Of a DNA stretch of 6,034 bases, positions 1 to 5,426 are shown piece by piece; positions within the stretch are counted from its first letter, which is position 1, and every line of letters begins with the position of its first letter. Source of the DNA: Planctomycetota bacterium (lineage in GTDB: Bacteria; Planctomycetota; Brocadiia; SM23-32). The notes under the pieces are model-generated. The model saw only the letters and a program-made list of their open reading frames with translations. It did not search any database and had not been told where the DNA came from. The stretch spans positions 1-6,034 of the forward strand of contig JAGYMJ010000272.1 in NCBI GenBank assembly GCA_018400625.1, in the 5' to 3' direction. The translations under genes and the position numbers were made by a program.

Positions 1-11
1 GAATGGGGCGC

Positions 12-83
12 GGTACGTGACACGTTGATCGGAAAACGCTAAAATACGTTAATTCTCAACGTGGTACGAACACGTATGAACGT
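12..83. repeat. ACGT-rich cluster with imperfect direct repeat
   Basis: Six ACGT tetramers occur at 15, 22, 46, 59, 72 and 80. Two related units, GGTACGTGACACGTTGATC (12-30) and GGTACGAACACGTATGAAC (63-81), match when single-base gaps are allowed. Palindromes in the stretch are ACGTG-A-CACGT (15-25), ACGTT/AACGT (46-50 with 58-62) and ACGTG/CACGT (59-63 with 71-75). No coding frame explains the pattern. It may be a set of regulator binding sites or part of a mobile repeat. Confidence 0.4.
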
Positions 84-128
84 CCAGCAATATCTGTGAT
101 TACCATAAACGGGTGTTCGAGCCCCACC

Positions 129-216
129 GCGCCCGCTTCGGGGCGCCAATCCTGGGGGTGAACCGCCATCCCCGGGTTGAAACCCGAGGCTACCGAACAT
201 CGCCTCTATCGAGGCG
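129..216 (+). repeat. Tandem GC-rich stem-loops, REP-like element or structured RNA
   Basis: Four hairpins follow one another: gcgccc/gggcgc (129-134 with 141-146), gggggtg/catcccc (154-160 with 167-173), gggt/accc (174-177 with 182-185, tetraloop tgaa) and cgcctc/gaggcg (201-206 with 211-216). The second contains a G158-U169 pair and the fourth can extend by U200-G217. Both wobble pairs exist only in plus-strand RNA; the minus strand would have A-C mismatches there. No T-tract follows on either strand, so this is not an ordinary terminator. Dense palindromes beyond the end of an operon are typical of dispersed REP-type repeats, but a plus-strand RNA is possible. Confidence 0.5.
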
Positions 217-248
217 GGGGAGACGCTCGCCCTCCCGGGAACGGGGGT

Positions 249-269
249 TGTGAAATCTAGAATTTCACA
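249..269. repeat. 8-bp inverted repeat at the PII-like stop codon
   Basis: TGTGAAAT (249-256) and ATTTCACA (262-269) are perfect inverted copies around CTAGA. The right arm overlaps the TGA stop of the PII-like gene (265-267). It is AT-rich and lacks a U-tract, so it is a weak candidate for an operon-end hairpin and an equally weak candidate for a protein-binding palindrome. Confidence 0.4.
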
Positions 270-609
270 GCGCTTCCTTACCTTCTTCACCGGTGCGGAT
301 ATTGGCTGCCAGCTCGACCGGCAGGACGAAAACCCTTCCGTCACCGCGCTCTCCCGTGTAACCGTGTTTTTTGATTACGTCGACGAAAGAACGAACCTCA
401 TTGTCCCGGCACACTATTTCCATTTTTGCGATGTCGGAATACCTTTCCTCGTATTTCCTAAGTATATGCCATCGATCCCGTTCGATATCGGACAGATCCC
501 CGATGGCATCGACATGTGTGACGGTTATGTCCCGTGCCCCTTCGGATTCAAGTTCTTTTATGGTACTTTCCAGCATTGTCTTCCGCATGTATGCCGTGAT
601 TTGTTTCAT
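265..609 (-). CDS. Divergent PII-like signalling protein linked to metal efflux (114 aa)
   Basis: A member of the PII superfamily: small cytoplasmic trimers that bind nucleotides or other effectors and control transporters or enzymes through a flexible T-loop. Length (114) and layout match GlnB/GlnK (112). The C-terminal signature is well kept: T-G-E-R-G-D-G-R-V-F-V-L-P-V-E at 85-99 (B-loop and beta strand) and I-R-T-G-E at 104-108. The T-loop region (about 33-57) is unlike GlnB: the YRGAEY block with the uridylylated tyrosine is absent, replaced by a highly charged stretch with R-K-Y-E-E-R-Y at 51-57. The lysine of the GlnB B-loop is R92, and the first R of RIRTGE is N103. It is therefore probably not a classical nitrogen regulator. 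As last gene of a copper-type operon it may sense metal, nucleotide or redox state and act on the pump; it may belong to the metal-linked PII-like groups. Family is firm, effector and target unknown. Confidence 0.91.
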   Translation of the reverse strand: MKQITAYMRKTMLESTIKELESEGARDITVTHVDAIGDLSDIERDRWHILRKYEERYSDIAKMEIVCRDNEVRSFVDVIKKHGYTGERGDGRVFVLPVELAANIRTGEEGKEAL

Positions 610-616
610 TTTAATA

Positions 617-622
617 TCTCCT
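617..622 (-). promoter_or_regulatory. Ribosome binding site fixing the PII-like start
   Basis: AGGAGA on the minus strand, preceded by an A8 run, lies 7 nt before the ATG at 609. It decides for the start giving MKQITAYMRK, which aligns with the first beta strand of PII proteins, over an in-frame ATG at 639 that would add ten charged residues and would itself lie upstream of this site. Confidence 0.88.
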
Positions 623-639
623 TTTTTTTGAGATTTCAC

Positions 640-653
640 CCGTATGCCTACGG
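640..653. other. Short palindrome between lipoprotein and PII genes
   Basis: CCGTA and TACGG pair over 5 bp around a 4-nt loop in the 69-bp gap. No U-tract follows in the direction of transcription; the sequence continues into an A-rich stretch and the PII ribosome binding site. It is a minor hairpin of unknown relevance and not a terminator. Confidence 0.25.
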
Positions 654-678
654 ACGCGTTTTATCATTTCCTCTCCCA

Positions 679-1023
679 TCAATGATGATCGTGACCATTG
701 TCATGATCGAGATCGTGGTCATCCGGATTCTCATGGACTTCTTCCAGCTTTTCCATGTACTTTTCCGGCTCTTCTTCAAAGGCCGAAATGCATGCGGCAC
801 AGCAGAAGTAAACCCTTTTGCCGTCGTGATCGGCGTAGAGATCCCGGTTGATCTCATTACCTTCCATCACCGGACAGTACTGTTGGTTTTCCATGGCATC
901 CTCCACTTCTGCTTCCGCCATCTCCGGCTCATCAACGGGGGGTTCGCCGTTGCAGCCGGTTAACGCAAACACGAGTCCGCCCGCCAGTAACATCCCTGCA
1001 AACATCTTCATTATGCTTCTCAT
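679..1023 (-). CDS. Periplasmic lipoprotein with YHS-type metal-binding domain and His/Asp tail (114 aa)
   Basis: A small secreted lipoprotein that probably binds or hands over metal ions in the periplasm. Residues 1-23 form a signal peptide (MRSIMKMF, then a hydrophobic core) ending in lipobox L-T-G-C, with the lipidated cysteine at position 24. An acidic linker covers about 25-46. A YHS-like domain follows (about 48-95) with C-P-V-M at 50-53, a G-K-R-V-Y-F-C-C-A-A-C segment at 68-78 (C74, C75, C78) and a P-E-K-Y-M segment at 86-90, the usual pattern of this cysteine-based fold. The last 18 residues are rich in His and Asp (six of each), a plausible low-affinity metal sponge. Asp is the residue after the lipid Cys in proteins retained at the inner membrane; here it is Asn, so outer-membrane sorting is possible. 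Placement just after the pump suggests a CusF-like supply role by a different fold, which is inference. Confidence 0.87.
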   Translation of the reverse strand: MRSIMKMFAGMLLAGGLVFALTGCNGEPPVDEPEMAEAEVEDAMENQQYCPVMEGNEINRDLYADHDGKRVYFCCAACISAFEEEPEKYMEKLEEVHENPDDHDLDHDNGHDHH

Positions 1024-1029
1024 AAGAAA

Positions 1030-1036
1030 CCTCCTT
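1030..1036 (-). promoter_or_regulatory. Strong ribosome binding site fixing the lipoprotein start
   Basis: The minus strand reads AAGGAGG, then 6 nt, then ATG at 1023. This near-perfect Shine-Dalgarno site selects the ATG at 1023 over an in-frame upstream ATG at 1074, which would add 17 residues ahead of a standard lipoprotein signal. Confidence 0.88.
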
Positions 1037-1046
1037 AAGTTATTGT

Positions 1047-1075
1047 GGTGCCACCGCCCGTTGAGACAGGGCACC
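1047..1075 (-). other. Stem-loop in the leader of the YHS lipoprotein gene
   Basis: GGTGCC (1047-1052) and GGCACC (1070-1075) form a 6-bp inverted repeat around a 17-nt loop, 10 nt upstream of the AAGGAGG site on the minus strand. An alternative 4-bp pairing exists within it (gccc 1056-1059 with gggc 1069-1072). The rest of the 134-bp gap after the pump stop holds a T7 run on the minus strand (1080-1086), but no hairpin directly precedes that run, so I do not call a terminator. The stem-loop could affect translation or mark an RNA processing site. Confidence 0.3.
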
Positions 1076-1157
1076 GGGTAAAAAAACGCTACGGTTGTAT
1101 AGGACGAATAAGACGTTTAGAACATATGGCCTTCAAGAGACTCATTAATTTTTCGGC

Positions 1158-4100
1158 TCAATGGCCCTGGTGCGGGTCTTCTTCCTCCATCTCCGCCGGC
1201 GCCTCATCATCAACGGCCGGTTCACCGTTGCGGGCCGATATAGTGACCAGCACCCCCGTTATTATTACCAAAGCGACAAGGATCATCACAGCGATTTTGA
1301 TGGCCTTTCCAAAGAATCTTTTAGTGCTTCCCGGGAAACTCCTCTCCGTTTTCGAAATCTTAAGTTCCTGCACCATGCAATAGAGCACAGGGACCATGAA
1401 ATTGGAAAGTATCACCAGCAGCATACCCCCGAAGGACGGGATGGCCATCGGTATCATGATATCGGCGCCGCGTCCCGTCGAACTCAGCACCGGCAGCAGC
1501 GCCAGGAATGTCGTGGCGGTGGTCATAAGGCAGGGCCTTATCCTTCTTGTGCCGGCCTCCACGCACACCTCGCGTATCTCCCCCCGCGTGGAGGGCTTGG
1601 TGCGGCTGAAGAGCTGTTTCAGGTAGGTCGCCATCACCACTCCATTATCCGAGGCGATGCCGAACAGGGCCAGGAATCCCACCCAGATGGGTACGCTGAG
1701 GTGAAGTGTGTCCATATTGAACAGGTCACGCATGTTCACCCCGAAAAGGGCGAAGTTCATGAACCAGGGCTCGCCGTAGAGCCACATCTGCAGGAAGCCC
1801 CCGCTCCAGGCCAGCAGTATGGAGGCAAAGACCAGAAGTGTTACCACGGCCGATTTAAACTGGAGGTAAAGGATGATAAAGATGATAAACAGCGATATCG
1901 GCAGCACGACGGCGAGCGTGCGCGTGGCGCGAACCTGCTGCTCATAGGCGCCGGCGAAGCGGTAGCTTACCCCGTCGGGCAGCGAGAGTCTGCCCTCTTC
2001 TATCGAAAGCTCAAGGTAGTCACGGGCCGATTCCACGGTTTCCAGCTCCGCAAATCCCGGCTTCGGGCCGAACGTGACATAGGCCACAAGAAAGGTATCC
2101 TCGCTTTTTATGACCATGGGGCCACGTTCGTAGCGTATATCGGCCACCTGTTCGAGCGGTATCTGTTCGCTTCCGCCCATGGCGGGCAGCAGTATTCGGC
2201 CCAGCTTTTCCAGGTCGTCGCGCATTTCGCGTTTGTATCGCACCCTGACGCCGAATCTCTCACGTCCTTCCACCGTACGGGTTATCTGCATGCCGCCGAG
2301 GGCGGTCTCGATGACCATCTGTACGCGTTCTATGGACATGCCGTAGCGAGAAAGCGCTTCGCGGTCGAGATCGATCACAATATAAGGTTTTCCCACCACC
2401 CTGTCTGCTGCGACGGTTTCATCCCGCACCTCATAGACTTCCCGCAGCCGTTCCTCGATGTCGAGGGCAACCCTTTCAAGGGTTTCCAGGTCCGGGCCGA
2501 ACACCTTCACTCCCATGGGCGCCCGCATTCCGGTCTGGAGCATAACCAGACGGGTCTCTATGGGCTGGAGTTTTGGGGCGGATGTGACACCCACCATTTC
2601 GCCCGCTTCCACGATCTCCTCCCATATATCGTCCGGCGACTGAATATGGTCCCGCCATTGTCGGTATGGCCTTCCGCGGAGGTCAGGGATCAGCTCTCCG
2701 TTTTCATCCCTGACGAAACTTTCCCTTCCGCGGTCATATTTGAAATTAACGCGCCGGCCGTCGGCGTCGGTCTTGTATTCGCTTTTGTACATTATAACGG
2801 TCTCGATCATGGAGATAGGCGCCGGGTCGAGCGGCGACTCGACGCGTCCTATCTTGCCTGCAACCGAATCGACCTCCGGAATTTCCGCGAAAGCCACATC
2901 CTGCTTTGCCATGACATCCAGCGCCTCGCCGATGGAAGCATGGGGGGAGGTGGTAGGCATCCAGAGGAAGGATCCTTCATCGAGGGCCGGCATGAACTCG
3001 CGTCCCAGCCCGGGGAACCGCTCCTCCGCCTCCATCCAGATGGTCGTGTGGCGCACGTCGTTCTCCTCAACGCCGGCTTGATCCAACGCCTTCGGGACGA
3101 AGAAAAAAATCTGACCGAAACCGAACCATATCATAAAGCCCAGGAGGACAACGACTGACGGAAGGCTGAGAAAGGCGGCCTTGTGGGCCAGGCACCAGCG
3201 CAGCATTCGGGGATAAAAGTGTCTCAGCACCTCCAGTGCGGCCAGGAGCCCGCCGATTACAAGCAGCAGGAAAAGGATGTTGGCATGGAAGCCTGGTTCA
3301 GGGCCAAGCGGTTCCCAGTAACGTGCCAGTACCACAAGCATGAAAGCAGCGGCTATGACCAAAGGACCCCACTTAATAGCTTTGCCGACCACCCCTTTAA
3401 AGTGATCACGTCCAAGCCAGCAGATTGCTAAAAGGACGATGGCGGGGCCGGCGATGAACCATTGAAGGACTACCGTGATGACCACTCCGGCTGCGGCAAG
3501 GCCTCCGAGGAAAATCTGTTTCAGTTTTTTCGATTTGAAACCTGAGGCGAACACTAAATACGCCGCCAGCGGCATGATGGTCAGTGCAACGATAATCGAG
3601 GCCACCAGCACGAAGGTTTTAGTGAAAGCCAGGGGCTGGAACATGCGCCCTTCCGAACCGGTCATTGTAAACACCGGCAGGAAGCTGACCACGGTCGTCG
3701 AGACCGCCGTGAGCACCGCGCCCCCCACTTCTGCGCCGCCTCGCAGTACCACCTTTTTCTTATCCTCATCCGGGGAGGCCTCCTCGAGGTGCCGGAAGAC
3801 GTTCTCACAGACGATGATGGACATATCCACTATGGCGCCGATCGAGATGGCTATTCCGGAGAGGGCCACCACGTTTGCGTCCACGCCTGCAAGCCTCATC
3901 ATGATAAAACACATCAGCACTGCCAGCGGCAGCACGCTGCTGATGAGGGCGGCGGATGCGAGATGTGCAAGCGCAACGATGATTACGATAACAGTGACCA
4001 GTATCTGTTCGGTCAGAGCGGTGCTGAGCGTGCCGAGCGTCTCGTAAATCAAATCGGTGCGATCGTAAAACGGCACTATCTCAAGCTGGCTGGTGGTCAC

Positions 4101-5318
4101 CCATTCGGGCCAAACCCCGCGCGGCGCCTCGTCGAGCCACCGGAGCCATTCGCCTTCGTTCAGCTCGGCCCCACGGTAGCCCTGAAAGCCCTGTCCGGCG
4201 GCAAACATGGCCACGTCCCACCGATCGACCCGGGAGTAATCTATTACCGGTTTGCGCGGCAGGCCCGGCCCTATCTCCTCTATAATCTCTTTAACGTTGA
4301 ATATGGCCTCGAGCGGGTTGTATCCGTCCCGCACCGTTACCACGCCGCCGACCGCTTCCGAACCGTCGATATCCAGCACGCCGCGCCTCTGAGCGGGGCC
4401 GGTGGTTACATGAGCGATATCCTCTACGCGTATGGGCACGTTTTCATTGACCTTGATTACTGTTTTTTCTATGTCGCTAATTTTTTCTATAAAGCCCCGG
4501 CTGCGTATGAGGTATTCAACACGGTTTATTTCAATGTTGCGAGCGCCGACGTCGATATTGGAATGCCGGACGGCATGGGCGATCTCCGAAACATCCACGC
4601 CGTGTGCACGCATGGCATCGGGGTCGATATCGATCTGATATTCCTTCTGGAACCCTCCCACGCTGGCGACCTCGGAAATTCCACTTGCACCCCACAGGTA
4701 ATAACGCACGTACCAGTCCTGCACCGTCCTGAGTTCGTCCATATCCCACCCGCCGGCGGGATTGCCGTCGGGGTCGCGTCCCTGGAGCGTGTACCAGAAT
4801 ATCTGACCCAGCGCCGTGGCGTCCGGGCCGAGGGTGGGTTCGACGCCGGCGGGGAGCTCGCCGGGGGGGAGTGAATCGAGCTGTTCAAGAACCCGGCTTC
4901 TTGACCAGTAAAAATCTATCCCTTCCTCAAATACCACGTAGATCTGCGAGAACCCGAAATACGAAAAACTCCGCACTTCATCAACCCCCGGTATCCCCAT
5001 CAGGTTCACCGTCAGAGGATAGGTGATCTGGTCCTCGACGTCCTCCGGCGAACGCCCCATCCACTCGGTAAAGACTATCTGCTGGTTTTCGCCGATGTCG
5101 GGGATAGCATCCACCGGCACCGGATCGCGCGGCAGCGGACCCAGGTCCCAGTCGAACGGGGCCATCATCAGACCGCCAATAACAGTTACGATCAGGATAA
5201 GGATTACTATCACGGGATTATAGAGACAGAATCCCATAAGTCGGCCCACTATAGACTGCTCCTGTGGGGTGAGCTCAGGCTTTATTTCCTGTTTTTTCTT
5301 GTTTTCCTGATCTGACAT
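1158..5318 (-). CDS. cusA: CusA-like heavy-metal efflux RND permease, enlarged (1386 aa)
   Basis: Inner-membrane, proton-driven pump of the HME-RND family, expected to export Cu(I)/Ag(I) through a CusCBA-type complex. Family hallmarks are AIPDIGENQ (62-70) and GRSPEDVEDQITYPL (88-102). The three substrate methionines of E. coli CusA (M573, M623, M672) align with M787, M837 and M926. The TM4 proton-relay acids are present as D498 and E505; CusA E939 aligns with D1224; CusA K984 is replaced by C1263. At 1386 residues it is about 340 longer than E. coli CusA (about 1047). Extra blocks lie at about 355-411 and 850-890 (periplasmic), 597-697 (about four hydrophobic segments between TM6 and TM7), 1180-1205, and a C-terminal extension from about 1325 with one more hydrophobic helix (1340-1361) and an acidic tail ending HQGH. 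The frame is intact. Family assignment is certain. Metal specificity is a strong inference; the topology of the extra segments is predicted only by eye. Confidence 0.96.
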   Translation of the reverse strand: MSDQENKKKQEIKPELTPQEQSIVGRLMGFCLYNPVIVILILIVTVIGGLMMAPFDWDLGPLPRDPVPVDAIPDIGENQQIVFTEWMGRSPEDVEDQITYPLTVNLMGIPGVDEVRSFSYFGFSQIYVVFEEGIDFYWSRSRVLEQLDSLPPGELPAGVEPTLGPDATALGQIFWYTLQGRDPDGNPAGGWDMDELRTVQDWYVRYYLWGASGISEVASVGGFQKEYQIDIDPDAMRAHGVDVSEIAHAVRHSNIDVGARNIEINRVEYLIRSRGFIEKISDIEKTVIKVNENVPIRVEDIAHVTTGPAQRRGVLDIDGSEAVGGVVTVRDGYNPLEAIFNVKEIIEEIGPGLPRKPVIDYSRVDRWDVAMFAAGQGFQGYRGAELNEGEWLRWLDEAPRGVWPEWVTTSQLEIVPFYDRTDLIYETLGTLSTALTEQILVTVIVIIVALAHLASAALISSVLPLAVLMCFIMMRLAGVDANVVALSGIAISIGAIVDMSIIVCENVFRHLEEASPDEDKKKVVLRGGAEVGGAVLTAVSTTVVSFLPVFTMTGSEGRMFQPLAFTKTFVLVASIIVALTIMPLAAYLVFASGFKSKKLKQIFLGGLAAAGVVITVVLQWFIAGPAIVLLAICWLGRDHFKGVVGKAIKWGPLVIAAAFMLVVLARYWEPLGPEPGFHANILFLLLVIGGLLAALEVLRHFYPRMLRWCLAHKAAFLSLPSVVVLLGFMIWFGFGQIFFFVPKALDQAGVEENDVRHTTIWMEAEERFPGLGREFMPALDEGSFLWMPTTSPHASIGEALDVMAKQDVAFAEIPEVDSVAGKIGRVESPLDPAPISMIETVIMYKSEYKTDADGRRVNFKYDRGRESFVRDENGELIPDLRGRPYRQWRDHIQSPDDIWEEIVEAGEMVGVTSAPKLQPIETRLVMLQTGMRAPMGVKVFGPDLETLERVALDIEERLREVYEVRDETVAADRVVGKPYIVIDLDREALSRYGMSIERVQMVIETALGGMQITRTVEGRERFGVRVRYKREMRDDLEKLGRILLPAMGGSEQIPLEQVADIRYERGPMVIKSEDTFLVAYVTFGPKPGFAELETVESARDYLELSIEEGRLSLPDGVSYRFAGAYEQQVRATRTLAVVLPISLFIIFIILYLQFKSAVVTLLVFASILLAWSGGFLQMWLYGEPWFMNFALFGVNMRDLFNMDTLHLSVPIWVGFLALFGIASDNGVVMATYLKQLFSRTKPSTRGEIREVCVEAGTRRIRPCLMTTATTFLALLPVLSSTGRGADIMIPMAIPSFGGMLLVILSNFMVPVLYCMVQELKISKTERSFPGSTKRFFGKAIKIAVMILVALVIITGVLVTISARNGEPAVDDEAPAEMEEEDPHQGH

Positions 5319-5325
5319 GTTTTTT

Positions 5326-5329
5326 CCCT
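5326..5329 (-). promoter_or_regulatory. Weak ribosome binding site of the pump gene
   Basis: The minus strand reads TAGGGAAAAAAC and then ATG. The AGGG core sits 7 nt before the start. It is much weaker than the sites of the two downstream genes. It still supports the ATG at 5318, which also gives the expected short cytoplasmic N-terminus before the first membrane helix. Confidence 0.5.
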
Positions 5330-5397
5330 AAGCTAATATTAAGTTTTTGCTTTTTGGTTCATGCGTTTTTTGCAGCTGATTTGTTTTTAACTACAGT

Positions 5398-5414
5398 GCA
5401 GACAAGATGTCCGC
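5398..5414 (-). other. Small intercistronic hairpin between adaptor and pump genes
   Basis: As minus-strand RNA, GCGGACA and UGUCUGC can pair over 7 bp, with one G-U pair and a 3-nt loop. The hairpin begins 12 nt after the adaptor stop codon. No U-tract follows, because the downstream strand is A-rich, so it is not an intrinsic terminator. It could protect the 3' end of the upstream message or set the adaptor-to-pump expression ratio. The rest of the 108-bp gap is AT-rich and holds no other feature I can support. Confidence 0.35.
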
Positions 5415-5426
5415 GTTCCCGGGGTG

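Larger units (their letters stand above)
1..264. other. Non-coding stretch downstream of the operon
   Basis: No credible gene is visible here on either strand. An open frame crossing it on the minus strand starts inside the PII-like gene in another phase and lacks a ribosome binding site. The content is repeats and palindromes, listed separately. No intrinsic terminator with a T-tract was found for the operon, so its transcript may end further left or by another mechanism. Confidence 0.6.

Noticed and set aside
6..134. Complete tRNA or intron-containing tRNA gene
   Set aside because: The outer stem pairs, but no D-arm, anticodon arm or standard T-stem can be drawn, so I list it only as a tRNA-like curiosity.
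39..344. 101-codon minus-strand frame overlapping the 3' end of the PII-like gene
   Set aside because: It starts inside the PII-like gene out of frame, without a ribosome binding site, and translates the hairpin region into low-complexity Gly/Pro/Arg sequence.
250..963. 237-codon open frame on the plus strand over the PII-like and lipoprotein genes
   Set aside because: It is antisense to two genes with clear family signatures and strong ribosome binding sites. Its Phe/His-rich composition reflects complementary codons.
1080..1086. T7 run on the minus strand after the pump gene as a possible intrinsic terminator
   Set aside because: No GC-rich hairpin immediately precedes it in the direction of transcription; the nearby stem-loop lies downstream of the run.
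1096..1124. TATACA on the minus strand as a -10 box for an internal promoter before the lipoprotein gene
   Set aside because: The matching -35 position (TGTTCT) fits poorly, and single -10-like words are common in AT-rich gaps. An internal promoter is possible but not supported.
1161..3158. 665-codon open frame on the plus strand opposite the pump gene
   Set aside because: It lies wholly inside the certain CusA-like gene on the other strand, has a His/Arg/Gly-rich composition without domains, and shows no ribosome binding site or family motif. It is a by-product of codon bias in the real gene.
3789..4874. 361-codon open frame on the plus strand opposite the pump gene
   Set aside because: Same situation: antisense to conserved CusA sequence, low-complexity His-rich start, no recognisable fold.
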